Both the position numbers and the translations under genes were made by a program. From Anaeramoeba flamelloides (Eukaryota; Metamonada; Anaeramoebidae): DNA of 64,000 nucleotides. Of this stretch, positions 35,903-47,225 are shown one piece after another (position 1 is the first letter of the stretch; each line of letters begins with the position of its first letter). The notes beneath the pieces were generated by a model. It was given only the letters and a program-made list of their open reading frames with translations. It was not told the origin of the DNA and searched no databases. The stretch is from positions 10,726,001 to 10,790,000 of the forward strand of contig JANTQA010000032.1 of assembly GCA_027625915.1 (NCBI GenBank). The letters run 5' to 3'.

Positions 35903-36705
35903 TAAAACTGAGGGTGTTTGAAATATTCCCGAAAATACCCGAAAATCGAAAATACCCGAAAATTTTTTAACCACATAAAAACACGTTATGTACAACTTCT
36001 AAGATTACTTAGTACCAATATACTCAGTTTAACGGTAAAATAACAATTTTACTTTCAAACAAAATATTTTTTTTTGAATTTTCTACATTAAACTACTCTA
36101 AAGAGGTTTTGGTACCTTTTGGGTATATTTGAGTAATTGTTGGTACTTATTAGGGTACGTGTATGGGTATGTCATTGTATGCTTGGGTTTGGTATTGGTT
36201 GTGTATGGGTTATGCCAGGGCACCTTTGGTATGTTTTGGTAAAACAGTTCCTTTTATAGAATGGGAAGTTAAATAAAGTTTGGTTTGGGCCACCTTATGT
36301 AGGATATGGGTGTGTGTATTACGATTAGATATTACCCAGTCCTTTTAGGAAAACATTTAATATTTCAAAATTATGGGTAATGATACACAATTAGAAATTT
36401 TCTTATTCAAGTACATTTTCTCTCATTTAGTTAATACCATCTGGAAATGATCAGAAATGTTACAGCTATACAGGATACCAATTCCTTTCACATAACATGG
36501 GCTTGATACCATTCTATAAAATTTAATTTTTTTGAATTTTGATATTTTCAGAAAAAAATTTTTTTTCGAAAATATAATTCCAAATTTACCTTTAAACGGA
36601 GTATATTGGCATGAGTGAATCTTAGAAGTTGTTCAAAAACGTGTTTTTTCGTGGTTAAAAAATATTCGGGTATTTTCGGGAATATTTGATAGATTCTAAA
36701 ACTGA
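35903..36705. mobile_element. Mutator-like non-autonomous element with 9-bp target duplication
   Basis: The element (35912-36696, about 785 bp) is flanked on both sides by TAAAACTGA. The arms of about 120-130 bp are inverted copies; each has AAATATTCCCGAAAATACCC, TTTTTTAACCAC, AACACGTT, ACAACTTCTAAGATT and CCAATATACTC. The core is unusually G/T-rich on the plus strand, with several GGGTAT and TTGGTA repeats, and has no open frame. Family knowledge: 8-9-bp duplications and long arms starting with G are typical of Mutator-type elements. An intact duplication and well-paired arms suggest moderate age. Confidence 0.75.
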
Positions 36706-38462
36706 AGCAAAAATAGACAACATAAGAATTTCAATATATAAAAGAAGATTTTAACTCAAAATTAAATTAGAAATTCTTGGTTCTGAAAATATATCAAAAA
36801 ATTTAAAATTTTTAAAAAAAGACAATTCAGATATTAAATGGAAAGTAGAAAATTTAAAATGACTAAATATGAATCTTAATCAATTTAGGAAGAAAACTTA
36901 ATAACAAATATTACTGGGTGGAAAAAGTAGGAAATTTTAAAAACCGTGTGGTATAATAATAAGATAAACAAATGATCGTGGATTCAAGTTCGGTGGAGCG
37001 CTGTAGAGTGTCTTTGTTTGTTTATTGAAGAAATATTAAAAAAAAATATGAAATAATCTGTTTATAACTTATTAAAAAAAAAACAATGATATAAAATATT
37101 TAAACTGGAAGGGCTCTACTTTAATCTTAATTGAAGAAATTTCACGAATTATTTAAATATATATTCATTTTTTTAAGATAAGAAGAAAATAAAAAAAAAA
37201 TCCTGTAATTTATACAAAAAATACTTCAACTTAAAAATTATTGAAGATAATCATCATTTTTATGGAACTATCCATTCTATAAAGAAAATCAAATAATTTT
37301 GATTAAAAATGTAATTTAAATTAATAAAAAATAATCAGAATAAGATCGTTGATATTATTCAAAATAAATAATCTTTGTTTATTTTATCATTAGTTAATTA
37401 TACAAAGAATTAAGTTTCTTTATTGATATTTCTAAACAAACATTTAGAAAGTAGGAGCAGTGCTGTAGAGAGCCCCCAAGTTCCGATGTTTTCTTGAGTT
37501 TTAAAAGAATAGAGAAAAATCTTTGATTTTACTCGATTGTTTTTGATTCTGGAAAGGTTAACAATGATGTTTTTTTTTTTAATTTTGGTAATAAAAAGAA
37601 AATTTTGAAAAAAATCTTTTTATTTCTGAAATTAAAAAAAAAAATACGGACAAATAAAACATGATTTTGTCGAATCACCTAACTTCATAAAAATTAAAAA
37701 AAAAATTGATAATTATTTATATGATAATAAAAATTGGAGAAGTTTTAAAAAAAGAATAAGAAAATATGTTAGAAATACTTATAAAAACATATCGACAACA
37801 ATTATTTTTTATAAATTTAAGATCAATTAAACGAGGAGAAAATTTTATCTTATTAAAGAAGTTGTGATTGTAAATCATTTGAACTCCATTTCACTCAAAT
37901 ACCCTAGCTAAAAATGAAAAATTGGCTCTATTTTTTAAAAATCGAACAATATATGACTTTTTAGAAATAGGAGAAATAAAAAACTTCAGATTAGAGTCGA
38001 TATTCATAACAGAAAATCCTGATCAAACATAACTTTTAAAAAAAAAAATTATTTAAAAAAAATTTTTTGGGACTTTATCATTTGAAAGTATCGTGTAAAA
38101 TTTCTCAATTTCTTTTAACAATTAAAATTGTCTCCAATAAGATTTTTAACTTGTAAGGGTATGAATTTTAAAAGAAAATACAAAGCTTCACTTTTCTTAA
38201 TGTTAATTTGGAGTTTCAAACAGTTTTTTTTGAAATTTAATTTTTCAAAAAAAATAAAAAAGAAAAGCAAAAATCAAAAAAAAAAAAAATTTTACAAAAT
38301 GAGAAAAAATGATTTTGATCTAAAAATTGTAAATTTTATTTTTCGAAGAATAATGAATTAAACTCATAGAATATGTTCGATTTCTTCAATAAAACTGTAC
38401 CCCTTTGACTGAAAAAGAGTTTAATTTGAAAGATGTCCTAACTATTTTTCAAATTAAATAGC
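36706..38462. other. Intergenic with family L fragments
   Basis: Two fragments (about 36985-37030, GGAGCGCTGTAGAGTGTC, and about 37448-37560, GCAGTGCTGTAGAGAG then CTTTGATTTTACTCGATTG) match the cluster at 26.9-28.0 kb. Otherwise AT-rich; short frames near 38128-38361 look accidental. The last 100 bases are probable 3' UTR of the chaperone gene on the minus strand. Confidence 0.45.
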
Positions 38463-39800
38463 TTACAATTCTTTTTTTTCAGGTTTTTCTTCTTCTACTT
38501 CTTCTTCAGTTTCACTTTCGCTTTCGCTTTCGCTTTCAGTTTCACTTTCTGATTCAGACTCGGAGTCGGAGTCGGATTCAGATTCAGATTCTGAATCAGA
38601 TTCTGAATCAGATTCGGTTTCAGTTTTATTTTGTTCTTCTTCCCATTCTTGGTACTCTTTTTGAGCTTCTTTTCTGACTTTCCAGGTTTTTTCAATATAT
38701 TCAAGAGCGGCGTCTTTGGAAGTGGCAGATCCAACGATGATATTGTCAAAGCCAAGGCCGGCGTCCATTGTCCAGATTTCGATACCGACACCAAAGATTT
38801 TATCTAATTTCCAAGGGTTTTCGTCAACATAATAAGCCTTATTTTGAATTTTTTTTGGTGCCCATTCCCCCTTGTATTCTGGGTTATCAATTTTCTTTGG
38901 TTTCCAATCACCTTTGTAATCTGGGTTTGGGATCATTGGCCTTTCCCATTCGCCGTCTTCGTCTTCGTCCCAGTCTTCTGGTTCTTCTGCCTCAGGATCT
39001 TCGATCATTTCTTCTTCGACCCAGTCCTCTGGCTTTTCGTCTTCTGGATCTTCGATCATTGCTTCGTCGACCCAATCCTCTGGTTTTTTTTCTTCTGGAT
39101 CGTCGATTTCTTCTTCTTGCCATCCGTCAAAGTCTTCAATTAAGTCGCCCTTTGATTTAGATTCGCCATCAATGAATAATTCGAATTTGTTTTCCTTGTC
39201 GACAACTAATGTGTACACATGTGGCTCGACATCGTTTTTGATGCTTGGTGAGTTTTTCAAGGCATGTTCTTCCCATTCCTCGGTTTTAGGGTTCAGTCTC
39301 TTGTAAATTACATGAACTTTGTTTGTGCCTCCGCACTTGTCGGGTCCAAACATTACGACATAATTGTCATCGCCGCTGAATTTGCTTGGTTTGAAATCTT
39401 GTGGTAACTTGAGGTATGCGCCTGCACAAGTCAATTGGTTGTTGAACCTTGTTTCGTACTGAACCAAGAAACCGTCCTCTGTTGGATCGAAGGCTTTTTC
39501 AAATTTGGTGGAAATACCATGCTTCCTTGCTTCGTTTTGTGCAATGAGGATTTTGTCTCCTTCAATTCCGTTGGCGTTTGATCCCGCTTCAACTTTCCAT
39601 TCACCTTTATAGTCCTTGTTTTTGGTGACAACCCATTCCTTTGGAAGCTTGTCAGATGCAGAAAAGGATGTTAAAGAGAAAAAGCTTTCTTGTGCTTTTT
39701 CAGCAATTACTTTATGATCCAATTTCGTAACTGGTGCTTCTTCTTCACAAAAAGCGACAACGGACAATGTTAAGAGAACAAAAAATAAGAAGAGTTTCAT
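38463..39800 (-). CDS. Calnexin/calreticulin-family ER lectin chaperone, soluble, ending KKEL
   Basis: A single 445-residue frame from the ATG at 39798-39800 to TAA. Residues 1-18 form a signal peptide (MKLFLFFVLLTLSVVAFC). The lectin domain has the conserved Cys pair at C125 (LTCAGAYLKL) and C156 (VMFGPDKCGG). The P-domain (about 228-325) has three acidic repeats of the DPE..KPEDW type followed by GEWERPMIPNPDYKGDW and NPEYKGEW repeats. The lectin domain closes with GIEIWTMDAGLGFDNIIVG. A Glu/Ser/Asp-rich tail (about 385-440) could be the low-affinity calcium store, and KKEL fits an ER retrieval signal. Family knowledge: binds monoglucosylated glycans on folding glycoproteins. The lectin sequence reads more like calnexin (MFGPDKCGG, NPKTEEWEEHA), but there is no membrane helix and the P-domain has the short calreticulin count. 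Intron-free, with richer GC than its flanks. Confidence 0.93.
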   Translation of the reverse strand: MKLFLFFVLLTLSVVAFCEEEAPVTKLDHKVIAEKAQESFFSLTSFSASDKLPKEWVVTKNKDYKGEWKVEAGSNANGIEGDKILIAQNEARKHGISTKFEKAFDPTEDGFLVQYETRFNNQLTCAGAYLKLPQDFKPSKFSGDDNYVVMFGPDKCGGTNKVHVIYKRLNPKTEEWEEHALKNSPSIKNDVEPHVYTLVVDKENKFELFIDGESKSKGDLIEDFDGWQEEEIDDPEEKKPEDWVDEAMIEDPEDEKPEDWVEEEMIEDPEAEEPEDWDEDEDGEWERPMIPNPDYKGDWKPKKIDNPEYKGEWAPKKIQNKAYYVDENPWKLDKIFGVGIEIWTMDAGLGFDNIIVGSATSKDAALEYIEKTWKVRKEAQKEYQEWEEEQNKTETESDSESDSESESESDSDSESESESETESESESESETEEEVEEEKPEKKEL

Positions 39801-40689
39801 TTTTCGTTAATTTTGAAAAAAGAAATAAAATATTAAAAATAAAAAGAAAAAGAAAAAAATAAAAAAAGCAAAAATCAATACTTTTTTCCCAAAACTGAAT
39901 ACATTTTTCTTGATCTTGATTTGAAATATTGGTTGTTCCTTTTTTTTGTTTTGGTTCGAAAAAGAACCCTCATAAATTGATATATTTTATTTTTTGAATA
40001 AATAACAACAAAAACAAGCAGATTTTTTTTTAAAACCTACTAAACAACTTTATGGTTTTTTGTTTTTCTGACCACAAGTTCTTGTAAAAATTGTTTTCTC
40101 AAATTTTAATACTTGCTAGAAAAATTTTAGATACTTGAAGCTTTGAGGTTTGTTAAAGCAGTTTAATTTGAAAACTTTTTTCTTTTATTACAGTTACTGA
40201 AAAGCTACAAACTGTTCAGATTTTATCTTTGTCTTGGATAATAAAAGGGAAAAAAAATTTATTTCCTTTTCTAATGGTTTGGTGATAAATAATGGAGACT
40301 TCTAAGAAGAAGGTTGTATAGGTAGATCTCATTAAGAAAAAGGAAAATGGTAAATGAAGTGACAATTTGAAACAATTTATTATACAAATATTTGTTAGAG
40401 ATTATTTTTTAAGCCCACTTCTTTCCCAGAAATAGATAAAAAATATCGACTATTCGAACAACAAACTTGATCTCACACCAATTTTTCCTGCTTCAATTAA
40501 TTTCAATTTGTATTTAAATATCACCAAATTTTTTTATGTGAAGAAGATTTAAAATTTAAGGTTTACAATCCCATATTATTTGAAAAAAAAATATATCTTA
40601 TGTAATATATAAGGGTTTGTTATTTTTGGTTCTTAGCTAATAGATCTTGTTTCTTTGACTAAATTTTATTTGTATTTCAATATTTTCAA
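39801..40689. other. Intergenic, 5' side of the chaperone gene
   Basis: Should include the promoter and 5' UTR of the calreticulin gene; A-rich and T-rich tracts flank the start. No specific control element or gene is recognisable. Confidence 0.4.
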
Positions 40690-41160
40690 TTTTTAGAATG
40701 TAATCTTTTTTTCTCCTTAAATCCCAAAAGACTGTTATCAAAATAAAGTGTGTAGAAAATTTTAATCCATTTCAAAAATAAAAAGTGTGTTTGAAATTTT
40801 TTATAATAGAAGACATACCCATTAACCTATCAAATAAACCAACAATAACCCCTATTCAAATACGTTATTGGTTTCTTAAATTTTTAATATTTAAATAGAA
40901 ATTCTAAAAATGAAGGATCAAATTGAAAAATTTATCTCCAAAAATGGTAAATTTTATAAAATTTTGACATCAAACAAACAAAAAAATTTCAAAAATAAGG
41001 ATAAATTTTGAACAAATTGTATTCAGAATTTGAATTTTACAGAAAGAATCAAGGATTTGTCTTTTATAATTGATTTGAACTTAGGTATACTGTTTGGTAG
41101 TAAATTAGATGTTACATTGGAACAAGAAAAAAAAAGGAGCACATATTATATTTTGCAACT
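40690..41160 (-). repeat. Family J dispersed repeat, copy 3 (inverted)
   Basis: On the minus strand it carries TAATTTACTACCAAACAGTA, TACCTAAGTTCAAATCAATT and the later TTGGTTTATTTGATAGGTTA-like block of the family. A shorter fragment follows at about 41226-41300 (TTGATTTTAACTTATGTTTA). Confidence 0.6.
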
Positions 41161-44074
41161 GGTATTATAGTTATTGGTCAAATATTATTTTTATTACTCT
41201 AAATTTTCGTATCAATATCAAAAAAGAATTAATTTCAGAATTGATTTTAACTTATGTTTACCACTGGTAAGGATTTGATATTCCATCATAACAAGAAATA
41301 TAAAAAAATTAAGGGTTATTTTTTGAAATATCGATTATAGTCTTTACATACTTATTATTTAGATATATACACTGAAATTGTAAAATAAAAAGATCAAAAT
41401 TTTCATTCAACTTTTCAAAAAAATCACTTTCCAATAAATAAAATAAATCATCAAAGCCATCAATTCTAAAAAGGTAAATTAACAATTTAAGATCGTTCAA
41501 AGAGAATTAAAAATTTGAAAGATTATATGTTTTTTTATATCTTTTTTTTGCAAAGATAAATGAAAATTTTGATCCCTTTAATTTGTTACAAATATTATGC
41601 CTGTAAGAAATTTAATTAGAAGCAAAATTAATAAAATAATTTACTTTAGATTCTTTAATTGAAAAATTTTTAAGTTTGGCTAGATTGAAAGCTTTTTGAA
41701 AAAAAAAATATATTTTTAATGGATAACTGAGGAAAAGGGAAATGAATCTTAAAATAACAAAAACCCAATAATCATTTGTTTGAATTAAATATCTCCAAAT
41801 TTATCCTTTATACGCCCTACAATTTGGATTTTATAGAAAAAAAAACATAGTCAAAATTTCGATTTTAAATAGCAAAATTATTTTTACAAAGTCCCCACTC
41901 AATCTACTAATGACCAAAATTAAAATATTTATATATACAAGATGATTATTTTTTTTTATTCTTCAGGAATTATACATCTTAAATGTGATAATATTTCCAT
42001 CCGAATAGCCCTTTTTTTCAAATCAAAACCACCGCCCCCACCAAAACATTATATTTCAATACAAAAGTATTGAATTGAATTTAAAAATTAATACGAAAAA
42101 CAATTTATATTTTTAAATATGTTTACGATTAAATTAAAATTTACATTTTTGAGTTAGTACTACTGTAATAAAAAAAATGAAAACAGTTTAAGATATAAAA
42201 AACCCAGATTTAGGAACTTATATTGGTATTTAAGTTAATAAACCATTTCAAAAATGTCTCGAAAAATATTACTTAATTGGTGAATTTTTGTAAATTTAAA
42301 TTTAGGCCATTCATACTAATTATAGTTTTTATTTCATAATTTATAACATCACAATTTTGACCAATTAACTTTTTAACTTGATTAAAAACCTAAATAAAAA
42401 CAATAAATTTTCCCTATGACCACTTAAATCAATAATTAATCTATACATACACCTTTTTAAAGTTTAAAAAATAAAGAATTTAAAAGATGTAAAAAAGATA
42501 AAAAAAATAATTTAATTAGTTATTTTATCATTCAATAGATTTTTTTACATTTTATAATTCATATGATATTTGTATTTTCCAAAAAAAGTTTTTAAAAAAT
42601 CTAATATTCTTTTTATAGTTCTAAAAAATGATTTTTTTTATCAATGAAAATTCAAAATAATTTTCTGTTTAATATATTAGCTATGTATTTTTTTTTTAAC
42701 TCAAACATTTTCTTTGGAAAAATTTAACTATATAATTCCTCATAACTACTGATAAGAAAGAGATTAGAACTCTCAAAAATTTATGATAGTATTGTAGACA
42801 CCGTGGAAAGATTTTGGGAAATCCTTTAGTAATTAGGTAAAAGTTTGAAAATAATCTGATCTTCTTTTTTTGAATTCTATTGGGTAAAATAATTTGTATT
42901 TTACTAATAAATTCTACTTTAAAAATGTTATTTAAAGTTATTTTAGAAGTGTTTGACCAAAAAATTTTGCCAATTTTTAATCTCATAAATATATAAGGTT
43001 TGCCGCGCCCAAGGATTTACGAGATTGAAAAATTAATTTGGTTCAAGTCACTCAATTATTTGATCAATAGACAACAAAGAAAAAAGTCCATCAACTTTCT
43101 TGTAAAGGTTGGAAATTTAATGAATTCTCATTCTTTGTCTAAAAATAATAGCTAAAATCAAACAGCGTTTTTAGTTTTGATTCAAAAGAAATCAATCTCA
43201 TTTTTAAAAAATTAAAAACGTTTGATCTCTTTTTTCTAAGAAAAAGAGAAAAGAGACCATTTATAAAAAGTTTTCAAAGTCTGAAAAAAACATTTACCAA
43301 ATTAAGAAATTAGAAAAAAAAACATTTTTTTTTACACTATCAAGTTAAAAAATTTTGGAGAGGAATGCTGAAAATTAGTCACTGTTAAGAACACATAATA
43401 TACGCAGGTTTTATGTTTGATTGGCTTCGGATGTTTCTTAATGAGCCTAAAATACAAAAGAATAAATAGAAACTCATTGAAAAGTTAGCGATCTAGTTTG
43501 TCTCTGTGGGATTTTAAACCAAGTTTTATCCTTAATGAATGAAAATGTAACCTTTAACTTCAATGTTTACAATTACTCCATTGGTATAAAAGATCCTTTG
43601 AAAAACAAGTTCTTTAAAGTACCATTAAAAAATTACAAATTAGTTGTTATGGGCAAAATGTGTTTCTTTGTTTTCCTTTGTTTGTTTTTTATTGTTTTAG
43701 ATCCGAGTTAAAAAATAAATAGCTTCTCATATTGTTTCATTTGTTCAACAATCACCTTTTATAATTCCTCGTTTTGGTTCATATTCCAAACTCAAAATAT
43801 GATATTTTTCTAGTGCTAAGATTATATTAATCTTCATTCTTCCAACTCCTCAACATAATCTTATATCACTTCGAACGATATCATTTTTCTCGTTCTTTCA
43901 GGCCAAACTCGTAACATAACAAGGAGATTATTTCCAAATCAAAACAATAAAGACAGATATTTTTGAATTATAAAAATAAAAACCCCAATTATTATTTTAT
44001 CAATACTTACAAAACACTAAAAAAATAATAAAAAAAAAGAATTAATTAATTAACAAAATATATGTCAAATAATA
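41161..44074. other. Long gene-free stretch
   Basis: AT-rich. The segment 41310-41520 resembles 51250-51480 (CCAATTCTAAAAGGGAAATT-type block), another low-grade repeat. A tiny signal-peptide-like frame near 43650-43712 (MGKMCFFVFLCLFFIVLDPS) is too short to call a gene. Nothing else is supported. Confidence 0.4.
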
Positions 44075-44271
44075 CTGCCAGTTTCACTTTTAAGACACAA
44101 ACTTTCAACGAAATTTAAGGCACAAAAAAATTCTCAAATTAAGGCACAAAATTTGGAATTTTTTTTTTTAACAAATTATTTTACTAGAATTTGAATTTTG
44201 TGCTTTAATTTGAGATTTTTTTGTGTTTTAAATTTCGTTGAAAGTTTGTGTCTTAAAAGTGAAACTGACTG
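44075..44271. mobile_element. Palindromic TA-flanked MITE, copy 3
   Basis: Flanked by TA on both sides. The left end CTGCCAGTTTCACTTTTAAG and right end AAAAGTGAAACTGACTG pair along almost the whole 197 bp, with a short AT-rich loop near 44160-44190. One of the better kept copies. Confidence 0.78.
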
Positions 44272-45740
44272 TAATGAAATTATTTCTTGAAATAAAATAA
44301 CAAAAATTTTAAAAAAATAATATCATTAAAAAAAATGGTATCTAATTAATCCCAAAAAAAAATCCGATATTCCAATTCAAAAATAAAAGTTTGAAAAACA
44401 TGATTATTATTTATTGACTTTTATTAAGAATTTCTAAAATAGGTGAATTCACATTTTTTTCGAGAAAATTATATAGGAATAATTACCAAATATAATATGA
44501 ATATACTTTTAAAAAAACAAAACAAAAGAATTAAGTATTACACCATAAAAAATAATACCATTTAAAAAAAATCAAATAAATCACTCAAAAAATAATCTAT
44601 ATCTTTTTTTTTTTCAAAATTATTTTATCTGAAATTTTAAATGTAGATATTAGTAAAATATAGGCTATCTATCTATTTTTTGAATTTTTTTTTCAAATTA
44701 TCTAAAATTCAAGAACAAATACATTTTTTAATTGAATGCCATATATTTCAATTCCAGTGGGTACCACATCGTTACTACCCCTTTCAAGTTTATAAATTAG
44801 ACGTCAATATCAGAAAAACTTACTTTATTATTCTTTTTTCGCATTATTTTCATTTAAAACTCATAAAAATTTAAAAATATATCTTTATCAATAAAAAAGG
44901 AAAAATAATACCATATTGTTAATATTAAAAACTTGAATAAGCACCCTAAAAAGAATTCTTTTCATTGAGTTTAATTATCAAACTTCAAAATTGATCAAAT
45001 TTCAAGAAAAAATCGAAATATTTATTTCTATAAACTTGGGTTTCAATTATTTGATTTGATTCTTATCTTAAAAGCCAATGGGAAGTGGTTTGTAAATAAT
45101 TATTTCTCTCAATTGGTAAACAGTATATACAATTTATCTCAAACAAGCCCATAATTTAACTAGATCTATTCCATACACTGTTGTAAATTTCATTATTAAA
45201 GTAAAAAAAATCAACATCGTTATTAAATAATTTCAAGATGTTTTCAGCTTTGTGCTGTTCATGATACACTGAGTTCTTTTCAAGAATTAGTTTGTATTTT
45301 CAAATTTCAAAAACTTGTTCAAAGTTTTAACTACAACACACATATAAGATTAGAAAAAAATGTGTTAAAATAATATTTTAAAAATTTGTCTCAGATTCTT
45401 TGAGGTTATCCAGATAAAAGACATTGATAAACTTTTAAAATCCTGGTAACTGTGTTTCCAGAAAATTGAGAAAGCTCAAAAGGTCTAGGGGTTCAAAATT
45501 TGAACGTTTTCAATTGTAAAGACTTTTCAATTGTAAGTTATAAGATTTTGATCTTTTTTAATCATTCCAAAATGGGGAAAAACTTTAAACAAAACAAATT
45601 GTTCTGAATTAAAACAAGTGAGAACAATTTTGTGAGCTCAATGCCAAGAGTCTAATAGAAGAATATCATTTTTTAGATCTTTTTCTTTCAAAAATTGGCT
45701 TTTTTTTAATTATTTTTCTTTAATTCGCATTGTTCCCACA
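44272..45740. other. Intergenic, 5' region of the DUF3504 gene
   Basis: AT-rich at first, more mixed from about 45.0 kb. The part 45290-45690 resembles 51715-52075 (shared TTTCAAATTTCAAA, GATTTTGATCTT, GAGAACAATTTTGTG-type blocks), so the promoter-proximal DNA of this gene has a second copy without the gene. A T-rich run ends about 20 bases before the ATG. Confidence 0.42.
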
Positions 45741-47225
45741 ATGAGTGATCGTTCATCCGATCAAGAAATTATCAAAGAGTCCAATATTCCTATTAATAAT
45801 AAAAACACAAAATACATGAGAGCTGGGATTTTCAAAAGGTTTCTTCAGCATTTACAAGAAAGGAACAAACCAACAGAGATCGAAAAAATCGAAAATTTGG
45901 ATGAAGAAACGTGTCACTTTATTTCATGTATGAAGCAAAAAAATGGGCAGGAGTACAACTGGAACAGCTACCGCTGCAACGTCCATAATCTCTTTGGCGG
46001 GATCAAGGACTATTACCAGTCTAAGGATCTGAAAGATTATCCTGATCTCAAAAGGCAAACTCTGACTTTCAGCAGGTTTAAGAAAAAGCTTTCCGAATTG
46101 AAAGTGGAAAAAAGGGTTGGTAAGCGATCACCCGAGCTTACAAAAGAGGAGGAACTTAAGCTATTCAAATCATTGGATCTGAAAATCCCTGAAGATTTGC
46201 TTGTTGCAGCTTTCTGGTCGATAGCCATTTACGCAGATCTTAACGGAGAAGAAAATTTTATGCTGCTAGACGAACAAGTCAAATGGTCTGACAATGGAAT
46301 AAGTGGGAGACATATCCAAGTCTTTAAAAAGGAGGACAAACTGCAAAGCAAGAAACAGAGGAGGAAACAGAACAAGAAAAAATCCCCATATCAAAAGCAA
46401 GAGAATATTTATGATTTCCAAGAAAAGCCCTATAACCCTTATTCGATAATCACTGATTATAAGAATAGTTGTTCACCAAAGAAGACAGACAAATCAAAGA
46501 AATTCTGGAAGTCACTTAATAGAAGTTTTAATCGCAAAACGTTCTTTGAAAACAGGAACATTGGGAGAGAAAGATTGTCTCAAATATTGAATGAGAAATG
46601 CCGAAAGGCAGGAATCGAAAAGTGGATCACACTATACCCGTTAAATACCACAGGCACGCCACAGACAGGATCTTCAAAGGTTTCAAAGAGATCAGAAAAG
46701 AATGTTACAAGTAATTACGGTAGCGATGGATACAATCATACAAAAAACCTTGAAGATCAGTCTAATAGCCAGAATATACCACAAGATATACCACAGAATA
46801 GTCCACAAAGCCCTTCCTTACCCTTAATACAAAATATCGCACAAAACTCTTCTTTGCCCTTAAGACAGCTCATACCAAAAAATTCTTCTTTGCCACTGAG
46901 ACAAAATAATCCACAAAATTCTTCGTTATCCTTGATACAAAATATACCACAAAATTCTCCTTTGCCCTTAATACAAAATATCGCCTCCTTGGAAACACAG
47001 CAAGAAAGTGTTCTAAATTACAACCAAGGATCCTCCCTATTAAATCTTCATTTAAATCCACAAAATAGAGGAATCACCATGGCAACCGGAGAAACAGGCC
47101 CAGTTTTTAATTTCAATGGTGGCGATGTATTCTTCACCTTTAATTTTAATGTTGTAAATTCAAATGTAGAAAGAAAGAGAGAATTCGAAAGGCATATTAC
47201 AAATCATGAAAAGAAAAAAAAATAA
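45741..47225 (+). CDS. DUF3504 / Crypton-type tyrosine-recombinase-like protein with replaced catalytic positions
   Basis: A 494-residue intron-free frame from ATG to TAA. Residues about 70-145 (NSYRCNVHNLFGGIKDYYQS, then ELTKEEELKLFKSLDL) resemble the DNA-binding N-terminal part of Crypton recombinases and the DUF3504 proteins related to them (QRICH1, ZMYM, KIAA1958). Residues 152-200 (LLVAAFWSIAIYADLNGEEN) match the helix that normally carries the first catalytic Arg in an RG(R/G)EEH motif; here it reads LNGEEN. Residues 272-303 (IGRERLSQILNEKCRKAGIE, then TLYPLNTT) match the segment that normally reads TNHSLRAT, so His and the second Arg appear as Tyr299 and Asn302. Five degenerate 12-residue repeats (LPLIQNIPQNSS type, about 360-415) follow, then a tail with GPVFNFNGGDVFFTFNFN. 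I infer a protein that keeps the DNA-binding fold but not recombination. Remote homology, judged by eye. Confidence 0.62.
   Translation: MSDRSSDQEIIKESNIPINNKNTKYMRAGIFKRFLQHLQERNKPTEIEKIENLDEETCHFISCMKQKNGQEYNWNSYRCNVHNLFGGIKDYYQSKDLKDYPDLKRQTLTFSRFKKKLSELKVEKRVGKRSPELTKEEELKLFKSLDLKIPEDLLVAAFWSIAIYADLNGEENFMLLDEQVKWSDNGISGRHIQVFKKEDKLQSKKQRRKQNKKKSPYQKQENIYDFQEKPYNPYSIITDYKNSCSPKKTDKSKKFWKSLNRSFNRKTFFENRNIGRERLSQILNEKCRKAGIEKWITLYPLNTTGTPQTGSSKVSKRSEKNVTSNYGSDGYNHTKNLEDQSNSQNIPQDIPQNSPQSPSLPLIQNIAQNSSLPLRQLIPKNSSLPLRQNNPQNSSLSLIQNIPQNSPLPLIQNIASLETQQESVLNYNQGSSLLNLHLNPQNRGITMATGETGPVFNFNGGDVFFTFNFNVVNSNVERKREFERHITNHEKKKK
46815..46990 (+). repeat. In-frame 36-bp minisatellite inside the DUF3504 gene
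   Basis: Five imperfect 36-bp units encode the LPLIQNIPQNSS repeat. Unit starts are marked by TTGCCCTTAAGACA-type sequence followed by CACAAAATTCTTC. Copy number probably varies between alleles. Confidence 0.8.

Noticed and set aside
38768-39160. Plus-strand frames across the chaperone P-domain
   Set aside because: Shadows of the acidic repeats on the coding strand; the minus-strand frame has clear family motifs.
42696-42986. 96-codon minus-strand frame
   Set aside because: Composition matches translated AT-rich noise; no motif and no start context.
43650-43712. 20-codon signal-peptide-like frame
   Set aside because: Too short, with no downstream exon that I could join by good splice signals.
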